Of a stretch of 64,000 nucleotides of DNA, positions 38,801 to 50,330 are shown piece after piece (positions within the stretch are counted from its first letter, which is position 1; each line of letters opens with the position of its first letter). The DNA is from Osmia lignaria lignaria (Eukaryota; Arthropoda; Insecta; Hymenoptera; Megachilidae): NCBI RefSeq assembly GCF_051020975.1, contig NC_135035.1:8060001-8124000 (forward strand), in the 5' to 3' direction. The position numbers and the translations under genes were made by a program. The notes below the pieces were generated by a model that worked only from the letters and a program-made list of their open reading frames with translations, was not told the DNA's origin and did not search any database.

Positions 38801-41800
38801 CGTAATAAGCGAAAAGGAAATGAACGCAACGCACGAACGAACGTTTTTCCTCGTTAACCGTGATTCAATCCCAAAAGTTACACGATTAACGCGTCCTGCC
38901 CGTTCGACGACAATTTTCCACTTGTAATTATTCGATAATTACTCCAAAGAGTGACTTTTAACGATGATAACCGGTCGAGCCGATAATTTCGTGCCTTCGA
39001 TTGAACAATGAGCTGTGCTGTATAGATCATCCGAGCGAGCAGCGACGAATTCGTATAATAATTATATTTTGTTTCGTTAATTATTTATTGAAATAATTAA
39101 AATAAAGCAGCGCGGTCTCGCGTCTTCTCGCGGTTCGATCGCTGTTCATTTAATTTATCGTCCGCCATTCAAATTAAGAGATAACGTTACTGCTTCTTGG
39201 GTTCTAATCCATCGGGATAAATGCGCAATTTTACCTAGCTAAATCTATGGTAATTACCACCAGATTCGCTGAAATCGCGCGATTTCATTTCCTAACAAAT
39301 GCTTTCCCTGTTCGTTGGAAATTCAAGTAAATTATGGATACACTTTGCTGATCGATAAGCTCTTGCCGCGAGGAGTACGTTGAAAGCATTTCGGACGCAT
39401 TTCATGTTTCAGATACATTTTATTTTATACGGTAAATATGAATTCTTTGTAACGACACCCAAGTGTGCGCGGCATGGAACACGCATACGTATCGTCACAT
39501 ATTCCCTTGAGAAATGGAAAGCATGTCTTTTATGGCTCGACGATATTGAATCTGAATAATTTTTGTATCAGCGAACAAAGTGGAAGTGCATAATTTTTGC
39601 CAGAAGTTGAAAATAATAACACTCTGTTGATATTATTAGATAAAAGAAGAAAGGAAACAAAATTGTCATTTGCATATTGAAATCCACAATATCTGATCTG
39701 ATGTATGAAATAAATTGTCAAAGATAAAAATATTCCATTTTGCAATTTCATTTCCCAATTCTCTACCTTGTATCGCTAGTTTAATACAATGCAGGAATCA
39801 AAGCGTTAACAAGCCAGAGATATCTCTCCCCAGTGATAATACACGACCACAGCTGCACGCAATATTTCACAAGCAATACAGCGGAAGAAAAATTGTTTTA
39901 CTACCAGTTTTATTAAGAGATCAAGTACACCCCTCGCAGGTAAAAGCTATATAACATAACCATAAAAGCTCGACAGCTTTAGAGACGTTCAGAGCCGTAC
40001 CGAACGTCGTGATAAAGATGGTATAAGCGTGCTTGTGCACCTGATCTCTTTCAACTTCCGGCTATTCTATCAGAAAGCCTTCTTTCCATTTTCTTTAGAA
40101 TTTCCATTATCCTTAGAAATCTGAGTCGAGAAGCATAGAACAATGGTCGAATTGTTATCGTATCTTATGATTTATCTAAAAACCTTCTGATAGCTATCGA
40201 TTATCACCGGGGGCGGTTTTCCTATCGGAAGTTTGGAAAAATTCCCGGTGGATTGGTACGAGCGTGGGTGTTAATTAATTAAAATCAGAACCTGTCATGT
40301 CCTTAATTTCCCGCTAAAAATTTAAGTCCTACTTCGTTCCTGATTATTCGCTAATTAACTCTCTGATAACGAAGAGTTAAAAAACGAATAGTTCGATGGT
40401 TAATTTTGTAAATGCTTTCAATACGACCCGGTATGCACACGAAATGTGTAAAATATCGCTGTCCAACGGCAACGGTCCGCAAGTGCGATGGATTAACGCG
40501 AGAAATTCTCGTCTCATGGTTGCAAAACCGAACCGGACGAGTCGTAAATCGTGCACAGAATGCCCGTAAGAATTTCACGAACGCGACGTATCGTTCGGCG
40601 GACCGGGACAGGCAACAAGATTAAAGCTGGGAGTCGGGGATTCAATTTAATAAAGGGGATCTTCGGTGGTTGGTCGTGTTGCCTGTTTCCAGAACGTTAC
40701 ACACGTTTTTCCGTTGTTGAATAATTCGATATACCTCTAGGACAGAACAGCCAGCGACGATTACGCGGGAATTTCGCGAGCAAAGAAAAAACGTAGCATT
40801 TAAACAAACAATATGATATAAAAAAGTTTTATACAAATTGCATTAAGAATCATTAATTGTAGGTAATTGAGAATTTGTGTTCATGGAAATTGGATTATCT
40901 GAATAGTTCGTTAACTTGCATCGATCGATACAACTAATTATACGTTAATTAATAATCATTTACCGACATGGTTGTTGGTTAATTTCATGGAAACAAGTAA
41001 TTTAGGATATCGGATTCTATAACAAACTTACACGAATTTACGTGTTTCATTACAGGTTTCCCATGCAAACATTATATTAAATATAAAATTTAATAAATTC
41101 ACTGCTCCGTTATCGCGTTAACACTAGTAAATTTTGATACCAAAAGGACCGCCATTTCCAGGTCTCTCTTGAAATACAAAGATAAACGATGCATTTTCAC
41201 CAGAATATATATTTTCTCGAGGATTCGATTGAACCCGAGTTTGCATTAAAAATCAAAAGCTCTGTACCATATTTTGAATCTCTCGTATTCGTTTGAAATC
41301 GCTGGTCGGAAACGAGGACCTTTGAAAATCATTTGCTTAATCGACGAGAGGGGTTGCCGGAAAAATGTTTAAATTTTCTTGATCCCGTTTCGATGTTCAG
41401 ATATTTTTACCCGGGAATTACCGGGAAATTTGTTCCCCTCTCGTCGGTACTCACCCGGATATTTCATGAAACGAGCAAACAAATTAGCTCGCCACGATGC
41501 TGTATGCACCCGAAGGATTTCGAACATCCAAAGACTCGATTTCTATGATAATATCCGGATGCTGTATCCGACACGTTACCGTTCTTTCTCCCTCGCCGCG
41601 GAAAATTCCTCTCCACGTTCTCCTATAACTTGACGTATCTTCGAAACGTCTTCTCGAAAGTCGGCTTATTCCGTGGATAAAATGTATTCCGCTTCGATTC
41701 GGAAGCGTTACGCGACATCTACATCGTCTGATATCAAAATACCTTCCCTTTAACCCGTTCGAACGTCTTGTTCGTAACTTCGAGTTAGTTTCTCGCTCCT

Positions 41801-42096
41801 CACGCGTGTAACTTAATAATCTTTGTTACAGTTTGGAAAACGTAGTTCATAGTTCTTAAGAAACGCGAATTTATACTAAACTATTGACACGTTGACGTAT
41901 CATATTTGGCGAATGAATTTTACTCATAATAAATGTTACACACAATAACCAACGATCCGACGGTAAATATTGTTACAGCTGCGTTTTCCCAGATACCGAT
42001 TCATCCACCATGTTCACTGCTCGAGGTTGAAAATCCGTCACGTTTTATTCGGTTAAAATAACCTCACGGTAAACGAAGTTGTTAGAGCTCGAACGA
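38801..42096. other. unique AT-rich non-coding DNA
   Basis: I see no gene. A perfect 10-bp AT hairpin with a 4-nt loop is at 39077-39100. TAATTA-type words are frequent between 38400 and 39400, in keeping with base composition. The stretch 40850-41120 is very AT-rich and appears empty. Confidence 0.6.
39077..39100. other. 10-bp AT-only hairpin
   Basis: TTAATTATTT and AAATAATTAA flank the loop ATTG. In sequence this AT-rich such a stem can arise by chance; it also presents homeodomain-type TAATTA words. Confidence 0.4.
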
Positions 42097-42122
42097 TCGA
42101 TTAAACGTGTCCGTTTAATCGA
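42097..42122. other. perfect 11-bp hairpin, 4-nt loop
   Basis: TCGATTAAACG and CGTTTAATCGA flank the loop TGTC without mismatch. It is too short for a microRNA precursor. The symmetric half-site could serve a dimeric regulator. Chance expectation for eleven paired bases with so short a loop is well below one in this window. Confidence 0.5.
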
Positions 42123-43137
42123 AAAACAAGTTACATGTTCTCTCCAACGCCCTCGAAATGAATGCCGTTCAGGAAATACCCGTAAGGTGTTCCTGAAGGT
42201 TTAATAGCGAAACACGGTGGGCTACTTTAAGAGGCAGCTTGTTCCCGATCTAAGCATCCATTATTCCGGCTGTAACCTCGTGTCCCGTTTAATCGAACGT
42301 GAAAAGCGTGTCCCGACTTCCGACAACGGGAAACGACACGCTCGACGCGGTTTACATTTAACTGAGAAAAATGCGAAGTTCAGTTCGAAAGATTTTTAAA
42401 GAATGACGCAGGAAAAGGAATATTTGCTCCATCTTAGAATTGGAACGCTTAGTGATCAATGCCTCAAATTTTGTGTAATTAAATAATTAGTAAAAGAGAA
42501 GAAAAGGGGAATTTTGAAAATTAACAAATTTTGTATGACAATTTCCACTGTCCCAGTCAACGTGTTAATATTCAATTTGGAAATTTCTTGAATACAAATG
42601 ACCGTCTGCTATCGTAGGTTGTATCAAGCTAACAGTTACCTAGAATTGATTTCCCCGTGCAGTGTCAAATTGCATGGCATCGAGTGCACGCATCCGTGCA
42701 TTTAACTCCCGGATGATCGATGAACGTTCGACCGCATCCAGACGAGCAGAAAATCACGCCCTTGAAATTTGTCGTGCACTTCTGCCTCCCGGATACGTAC
42801 GCCAATCGTGGATGATGAATACGTTGACGTTCTGACGGCGATATTGAACGAGGAACGTACGATGGGAAGAAAAGTGAACGAGTTTATATGGAAGGGATAT
42901 TGATTGCCTGCAAGTCGAAATTTTATCCATCAAACCAAGTGGATATTTTCAAAGAATATGAAAAATAAGCGATGGACGAATTTCTTTAGAAAATATCGAA
43001 AAATTTAACGTTGCAATCTTTCATCCTGAAATTCTATTCAGCCGAGATTTCTAAATTTTCAAACCTTTTCTTTCCAATAGTCTCCGATCAGAAAGCGCGA
43101 TCAATATTTTGTACGACCCAGTCTAATTTGTATCCAC
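42123..43137. other. unique non-coding DNA
   Basis: Nothing gene-like is visible between the two strong hairpins. The sequence is AT-rich apart from 42700-42870. Confidence 0.55.
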
Positions 43138-43168
43138 AGTTTCCGAGGCTGAGGCTGCCTCGGAAACT
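43138..43168. other. perfect 12-bp GC-rich hairpin, 7-nt loop
   Basis: AGTTTCCGAGGC (43138-43149) and GCCTCGGAAACT (43157-43168) are exact inverses around TGAGGCT. This is the strongest short stem in the window; a 12-bp perfect stem with so short a loop is expected well under once by chance. It lacks the length of a microRNA precursor, and animal genes do not use such stems as terminators. It could be a protein-binding palindrome or a replication-slippage product. Confidence 0.6.
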
Positions 43169-45631
43169 TTCTATCGGGAAATCGTTCTGACATATTTTAC
43201 AGGGAAGCGTATACCTGGAAGGCTCGATATTACGATATCGCACGCTTATTCCCGGCGAATTGCACCACGTCAAAGTGCTCGTACATAACCATGATGATAG
43301 ATGAACGCTTTCGACCATGCTCGTGTAATTCGTGGGACCAGGTTGTTTGCCACTCGATGCACTTCCAACGATCGATACATCGATAATTACTGCGACCAGT
43401 TTGAAAACATTCCAGCCGTGCGGTGGAATCGCGCGGTAATAGAAAAACAGCCGGGTAAAAAGCCGATCGAACGAGTAACAAAGACGTTAGAGAACGTTTG
43501 ATCAGAGTTTTCCTTTTATAACATATTCGATTAAATTTTAATGATTCAAACAAATCAACGCTTCATTCGTCCGAGGAGAAGACCTGTTATCAAACAATCG
43601 AATAAAGGTACTTCTTTTTAATCCGTAAATTAGAAGCTTACTATCTCCTGAAAAGAAAGTTTGCCCAGCTTTTACAAGATTCGATTCGTTTCCTCGGTTA
43701 AACGATTCTTATCTCGCAACTATCCCGATGGTAAATTTATTCGATCGCGTTACGTTTCAACGACTCTAAACACAGTTTCCCGAAGTAATCAGGATCGTAG
43801 AAAATATACGGGTTTTCAGCGGCAATTACGTTCGTATCGGTTTATAGCGGTAATGTTTAATCAATCGAGAAAAACAATCGGTGGATTCCTTTTATTTAAC
43901 AATGTAACGAGAAATTCCGCCTCGTTTGAGAATCAACCCTCGATATATGATTTTATTGGCGTAATAAAAAGCAAAAATACGATCTATAACGAACGGGAAC
44001 AGGAAAGAGTGCTTTGTTATTTGAAAACGACGATACGATACGAGTCAATTTTAAATTGAAACGACCGCGCATTGTAGTTTCATAACAAACTAACGAGATT
44101 TGTATCCTCGTATCTGTTTCTTATTATCCTGTTTACGCATCGTGGATTCTTCGTTGCATAATTTGTTCAAAATTCTTTTCAGAATTACAGGCAATTTTTT
44201 GAACAATGATACAACTTGAAAGTGAAGTGGGACTTGAAAATTCAAAGGCAAACGTCGAATTAAATTTTGAAACATGAAATATAGGATAATGAAGTTTCAT
44301 ATTTGATCCGTTCGCTCTTTGAAGTTATTCGAATCGTTTGAACGATAAAAGAATGATCAGATAACTAAAAATGTATCTCCTATAAAGGGTACACCGAATA
44401 AAAAAGGAAAAGGGAAAACAACCGATGGAAGCAACGCGGGGTAAAATAAAAACAACCACACGTTCGTTTCCCGGAACAAAGGTATTCATTAACAGTCTTG
44501 TTCGCAAAGCTGCTTTCAGTTATTTTCCCCCACTTTCGCACACTGTGCTCTAACAGATAACTCAAACATGATACCCTCTCGACACGTATTGAATGTACCA
44601 CGGAGAATAGGGTCGCTTGAAGGGTCAACCGAAGGGTTGAAGTGTAGTATTACAACATTATTACGTAACATCTCTCTAAAATCTCGCAGCTACGAACATT
44701 CGGGGCATCGTTGAAACTACACGCTCGTAATACCGATTATACAACTATCCCTGGTTCGCGGAAATTTCGTACCGGTTCTCGTTTCTGATTCTCGTCCATT
44801 GTAAAAGTGAAGTAAAACAACGTAGTTGCATTCTACTTACCCTCCCATTATCTACGCTATTTATTGCCGTGATAATTCTCTAACGAGACAGGAATCTCAT
44901 TGTTGCGCTGGTACTTGACACTGAAACAACCGCTAACAATTGTTATTTGTCTTTGCTTTCTTAACAACAATGTGCCGGCTAATTGCAACGGTTTGCAAAA
45001 AACCGTGCCATCGTTCTTCGTGGATTTTTTATTTAAATTCTATTCAACGTTTAAGAGAAATGAATGTAATTAAAGGTGCGATAAAAATGATAATAATCCA
45101 GGTGTTGTATCTATTGTAATTACCAATCTAGAACGCACCTAGAGATATCCTAGCTGCAAACATAAATCCAGAGGATTTGAAATGCTATCCGACGGACCAT
45201 ATTGTAATGAACTTCGACTTTTAAAGAGTGAACGCTCGTAAATCCATGAAACGCCTGTCATTGTTTGCATCGGGCAGGTTGCGATCGATCGAATGACTTT
45301 GATTAATAAGTTCCGAGCGTATTCGCGAAACGTCCGTTAAATTATATATCCTCCGCGTTGTTACATCCGGCCGGCGTTCTGTAATGCGCTGTGTGCAACT
45401 AAATAAACCCGGTACATTTACCCAGTGGTCGGTGGAAATTTCGTTATCGATAATTCAACGTTAATCACGCGCTCATCGAGCACGTGATGGACCAGAATTT
45501 TCTGCTAATTATTTGCGCACCAATAAAGAAGCCTCGTTGCAAGTCAAATATTAACTTACAAGGATCTTTGACATAATCGTACGATGGCTATTTTCAAGAA
45601 ACCCTGTTTGAATTATTTCTTTTTTTTTTAG
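43169..45631. other. unique non-coding DNA
   Basis: An open stretch at 43661-44059 (about 130 codons, plus strand) begins at TTG, has its first ATG halfway along and shows no known domain; I do not call it a gene. The remainder is AT-rich with no repeats that I recognise. Confidence 0.55.
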
Positions 45632-45865
45632 GAGGGACTAACATTCATTGATGTAATGGCAGAGATACTCCACGGATTTTTAGGACACCATTTCAAAAAT
45701 CCGAATAGCTCTCGTTACTGTTTAGAAGCTGAAACCACAGTGTCGCGTTCGAGGCTCTTCAATCGCGAGAGGAACGCTCTCCCGACCATTCCCATCGCGA
45801 CTGGATCTTTATGCTCAGCCTTTACGTTCACGATATTCTGGATGAACGTGCATCGAGAAACATAA
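45632..45865 (+). CDS. possible terminal exon or 69-aa small ORF
   Basis: A tract of eleven pyrimidines, ten of them T, ending in AG at 45630-45631 forms a strong acceptor-like site. An ATG at 45656 in good context (GTAATGG) opens 69 codons to TAA at 45863-45865. The predicted product begins MAEILHGFLG, has an apolar patch near its C-terminus and matches no family I recognise. Either a small ORF or the last exon of a gene whose upstream exons are unseen would fit; chance is equally plausible, because T-tracts followed by AG are common in AT-rich DNA. Confidence 0.15.
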   Translation, partial: EGLTFIDVMAEILHGFLGHHFKNPNSSRYCLEAETTVSRSRLFNRERNALPTIPIATGSLCSAFTFTIFWMNVHRET

Positions 45866-48384
45866 AAAGCTACGAGCATCCTGGGGAAACTGCGAGATAC
45901 TTTATTCGACCACGAAGCTGACGAAAAACGACACTAACTGTTTCTTGAACCCTTTATTAGGTCATTCTAGAGGGCCGTACCTTTTTGTGACACACCTCAA
46001 GGTAAATATGGAACCTAAGAAAGATTAAGAAAAACAGATTTTCATTTTTCCTCTAGATTGAACTTTTCCATTTAAAAGTTTCAGCTTCGAAGAAAAATTG
46101 ATGCATTTGTTGAAGGTGCGAAACTCCTTAAGTATTAGAGACTAAATGACTGGCCCTCTGAAGGGGAAAGAAAAAGGATCTGATCGTCGTTCAAAGCCAA
46201 ACTTCTCGAACGTGAATTCAACAAGTTAGTCGTTTCTCTTTCGGTAGACAAGCGTTTAAAAGCGGCTGCACCTAGGCTCGCGAGAAATCTAGATTAAAGG
46301 AACAAGGGGGCTTTGCCGTCAAGGTAGCACCGATATCAACCCGCTTGGCCTGTTTCCCGGGCCGAGTGTTCTCCGGAGGAAATTCCCTTGATCTTTCTTT
46401 GCCTTTGCTCCCGCGATAAGGCACACTTTGGCCGACGAAAACGACCCTGCGCGAAAGTTTCACCCTGCTGGAACGTGGTCCGGCGAATTTCTAAGTTTCA
46501 ATGTTATGATCACAAGCACAATTTAAAACTATTGCAAAAATTTTTCCAATAAAGATATCCGTGTTTTCTGAACCGTTTCTGATGATTCATTATATTAAAA
46601 GTGGTGCGTATCAATGATTTTTCCACCGCGTCGCAGATATGCCTGACTTGTACTACTTAAAATATCTAAATTATAATATCTCCTAAACTAATGATTTTTT
46701 GATATAAATACTTAAACAACTTTTTATTAAGAATAATAAGCTGCGTTGATTGGTATAAGCAGAAATATAAAATTCTATCAAACAAAATGGAGACGACTAC
46801 TTTCTCTAATATATTATTCAAAGCGGATAGGAAATAATGGATTCTGTTACAGGATACACTATTGGATTTTGAAGTTGGTAGGTAAATCGCATAAAATTCA
46901 CGGACTGGTTCGTGTTTTCCATGAGCTGGGACGCGGCTGAAAGTCAAACGGATCGGCTTCGTTCGCGAATATAATATTTGTCTTTCGATCGAACATTAAT
47001 CTCGCGATTTAGCGAAAGGTTTCGAAATCGTTTGTGTTTCCAAAAGCAATCTTGAAACAACTACCTATCAAATTAATTTTGCTTTGTTTTCCGAGAGATT
47101 TTTAGTGTCGCTTTTCGTTTGCAAAAGGTGAAATTTTCAACCTTCGGCTCCTGGAATTCGAACGACTGCAATAAAATCGAATCGAATGAAAAATTAATCT
47201 ACAACAGTGAATCGTTTATAAGAATGGGACAACAGATGGAATAAATTTTAGGATAATGAGACTGAAGGACGAAGGGATCGAGGGAAATACGACGCTACGA
47301 AGCTTAGATTACCAAAGGGGTTTCTATTCTATTCTACGCGCCTGAGTGCTTTATCTTTGTATTCGAACGATGTATCTACTCGTCTATATGTCTACGTAAA
47401 ACTTATACCCTTATTTGCAGCTACATCGCCTACAACGATATACAACAATGTATCTCTTATTAAATTAACACTGGGAGACTTATTAAATTTAGCCTCTGTT
47501 GATCGATAACCCTTCAGTCAAAATATAATTAACATATCTGATATTTGATAGATTCCACTGACTTTTATCAAAGATATTCTAAGAATACATTTATTGATTA
47601 AAATATTAAAAATTTGAATGTTGCACGAGGATTAATGTTTACCATGAAAAAATCATAAAATTCCTGCACTTTAATAAAAGATAGTGGATCTAATATAAAC
47701 GCAATAAGGTAGACCAGATCGTGGTTTATTAACGAATAATTGAACCTCCTGCTTCTGATAGTAAAAAGTTAATGGAAAGAAATTATTAAGGAATGAAGAG
47801 GAAAAAGGAATCGGTAAATTTATGCTTAAACATTAAAAAGTGAGTGCTTAATATTTTTAACATCCTACATCGCTCTCCGTGTGACTGTTTCTACTGTTTC
47901 TACTGCGATAGCGAAAATGTTAACGCCATGAAATTAACAAAAGTGCAATAAGTAATTGCAATTGTGATAGGGGAATCGCTAATAGAACGAGCCTATCAAT
48001 GAAACTACCGAAGCCCATAACAAATTACGAGGTTCCGTTGATCTGAGGATCGTTAACTGAATGCCTTCGATCGCACCAGGGCAAATGGAAGGAGCGGCTT
48101 GAATGAACGCCCGGAATGGAAACGCATAAATTTCTTTGTTGCTTCCAGGAGAACGTAAAACGAGAGAAGAAAATCCGGTTCGATTCGCAGGCTTTCCTGT
48201 AACGTAACGACCGTCCGTCCATACGTGTTGCGGACGTATATGTGCGTGTATAAAAGCTTTTTTTCCGACGAGAGTACGGCCTCTCGCTACTGTACTTTCA
48301 GATTAGGCAATGAAAAAAAGGATGCTGTCCTTTTGAATAAAATATAGTTTGTCGAAACAAAAACATTAGTTTTTAAAAATAATA
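45866..48384. other. unique non-coding DNA
   Basis: The stretch 46270-46480 is GC-richer and open on the minus strand for about 60 codons without a known domain. The stretch 47440-47880 is very AT-rich and appears empty. TGTTTCTAC is tandemly doubled near 47884. A TATAAAAG word at 48249, preceded by GC-rich sequence, resembles a TATA box but has no initiator at the right spacing. Confidence 0.55.
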
Positions 48385-48968
48385 AATACCTCGGCTGAAC
48401 TTTTCTTCAGGGGCCCAAAAGTTATTGCCTTTTCTTTTTATCTCCTTGAAGTATTTGACGAGTGGAATCTAAAAATCCAAGTTTTAAGGCGCAGAATCCA
48501 ACAGTTCAGAAATTATGCATTTGTAAAATTAAGCGTTTTTAAAGTATTTGACAAGACACTGCGATGCCATATTAACTTGTAGCCTGTTGTCGTCCAATGA
48601 GTGGAGTCGCCGTCGGTAAAACAAAATTACATAAGTGGCGGCCTAAACCCGCCACTTAGTTCTGTTTTTTATAAACAATACCCCCTCGGATTTGATAAGA
48701 ACTGATGGTAATCACACGCAACAAATAGAGTCCAAGTCCAACTGGTGGCCGGCAAAGGATTGGATGCGGAGAAGAGTTAATTTGACGTCGAAATAACTTG
48801 TCAACAAATACACTAAAAACGCTCAGTTTTACACATGCATAACTTCTGAATCGGTGGATTCCACGCCTTAAAACTTGGATTTTTAGATTTTACTCGTTAA
48901 ACACATTAAGAAGATAAAAAGAAAAGCCATAATTTTTGAGCCCCAGAAAAGTTCAACCAATACCTCGG
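48385..48968. mobile_element. foldback (MITE-like) DNA transposon with target duplication
   Basis: Two inverted arms, 48393-48555 and 48797-48958, align over about 163 bp at roughly 75-80% identity, including a shared 25-bp block. The termini are GGCTGAACTTTTC on the left and, read inward from the right, GGTTGAACTTTTC. AATACCTC flanks the element directly on both sides (48385-48392 and 48959-48966), and the match extends two bases further to a 10-bp AATACCTCGG. This is the signature of a target-site duplication. The centre (48556-48796) has no transposase frame, so the element is non-autonomous. An 8-bp duplication suits hAT, P or Merlin-type elements; 9-10 bp with long arms would suit a Mutator-type element. 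I cannot decide the superfamily. Confidence 0.85.
48632..48658. other. central GC-rich hairpin of the foldback element
   Basis: TAAGTGGCGG and CCGCCACTTA are exact inverses around a 7-nt loop, near the midpoint of the foldback element. The long arms and this inner stem share roughly the same axis, so a single strand could fold into one long imperfect hairpin. Confidence 0.7.
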
Positions 48969-49249
48969 TAATTCACATAACTATGATGATGTACAGCGCA
49001 TAAAAAGTTAACAAACATCAAGTGTACTTACAGTATTAGATTGGATGCTCAAAAAATGGTCACATTTTTCAGTGGCAGCTAGGGTTAGTACCATTCTCCA
49101 AATTTCACTTCACTTTTCAAAAAAGTTATCACCAATCCTAATCTAGGTTAAATTAACCGAACTCATCGGTTGACGCGTTAAAGGGTTAAGATACGAATAT
49201 TATGTTAGTATATAGAATAACGTATATAAAATACGTTATTTTATCACGA
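48969..49249. other. AT-rich DNA with small palindromes
   Basis: GGTTAAATTAACC (near 49147) and AACCGA/TCGGTT arms lie next to AAAGGGTTAA at 49180-49189. This could be a decayed transposon end, but no partner end is seen. Confidence 0.3.
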
Positions 49250-50330
49250 GACACGGTACGAGAATCACAGAGAAAAGAGAAATTACAAATATTTTCCAGC
49301 GCGACGCGGTGCGAACCGATCACCTCGAAAGCCGAGCGAAGACTAAACATCGCATAGACCCTTCGGTCGACCGACCTTCCCGTAGACCCGAATCGTACCG
49401 AGCTCGAATTCTTCATGCCCGAGTAAACATTCGAACCGAAACAAGCCTCGACAAGTAAGGAAAGAAAAAAAAAAACAACACGTATCCCTGTATCTGACAA
49501 CAATGATACGATATCACGGTTCGACGAACACGTCTATTTCGCATGGCGAGTTGCACGGCTACAGATGTTTGTAGTTTCTCGATACGCTAGCTACCGAACG
49601 ACGAACTTGGTGAAATTTATGCGCATGTTTTTCTTCGTCGACGATAAATTCTCAGAATCCAAACTGTCTTATTTTGTCATAGTCTAGTCGAGTGACGTAA
49701 GAGTTAAAATATACCAAAGTGGTCTAACGTTTTCAAAGAATAATCCATCCTTCACGTGGGATCGTAAATCGAAAACGTTAGACGATAAAGTATTTGAAGC
49801 ACTCTGAGGAAAATCATACGGGACCAATCAACGTTTCTATTCATCGCGACAGAAGTCACGCGCGAGTACGTGACCGTTTGAAAAACGGGTTCATACCTGA
49901 AATCTGGACGCAGGCCGATGGTCAGCGGTCGGCGACGTGCATCATCGTGCCAGCAGGCGTCGCGGTGCTCCTCCAGGATGATGTACGTGATCAAACGACG
50001 ACGATAACGGTGCACGTGGATTATCCGACGGGTCGACTCGATCGATTAAACTGGTTGGATCATTTAGCGTCGACCGGACACGAACAGGCTCCAGTAACGC
50101 GCTGTTTTCGTCGTTTTAGCGGCGGCTGGACCGGAGACGCGCATTATCGCACGAGACACCTACCAGAAATACCATTAACGGCCATTTATTTCGAACGAAC
50201 GAATATCGAATCGCGACGGCCGATAATCTAGTGTCGGACACGTTTTAGTGCAGATGAAAGTACCGGCTCGCTCGATGCCAGCTCCCTTTTTCGTTCGACC
50301 GTGCGTACGTTTCGAAAAAAGGAACTCTGA
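49250..50330. other. GC-richer block with candidate minus-strand exon
   Basis: The block is CpG-rich and open over long stretches on both strands. On the minus strand a frame of about 87 codons (50015-49752) contains a CAG|GTATGA donor-like site near 49894. On the plus strand a 145-codon frame (49794-50231) begins at TTG. Neither encodes a domain I recognise, and antiparallel openness argues for composition. Still, GC-rich islands in AT-rich insect DNA are often exons or promoters. Confidence 0.3.

Noticed and set aside
38400..39400. Cluster of TAATTA words as a homeodomain enhancer
   Set aside because: The density fits the local AT content; only the duplicated 22-bp core stands out beyond composition.
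43661..44059. 132-codon plus-strand frame in AT-rich DNA
   Set aside because: It starts at TTG with the first ATG halfway in, has no promoter or splice context, and about one frame of this length is expected by chance.
48249..48256. TATAAAAG word as a third TATA promoter
   Set aside because: No initiator lies 28-33 bp downstream; the nearest TCAG is about 50 bp away, and no coding start follows before the foldback element.
1654..49189. Recurrent TTAACCC / GGGTTAA words (1657, 4575, 17587, 17833, 34435, 36703, 49183) resembling piggyBac-type ends
   Set aside because: About eight such 7-mers are expected on both strands at this base composition, no pair faces inward with matching termini, and no transposase frame is present.
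49794..50231. 145-codon plus-strand frame
   Set aside because: It begins at TTG and runs antiparallel to an open minus-strand frame; no known domain. Kept only as part of the GC-rich block.
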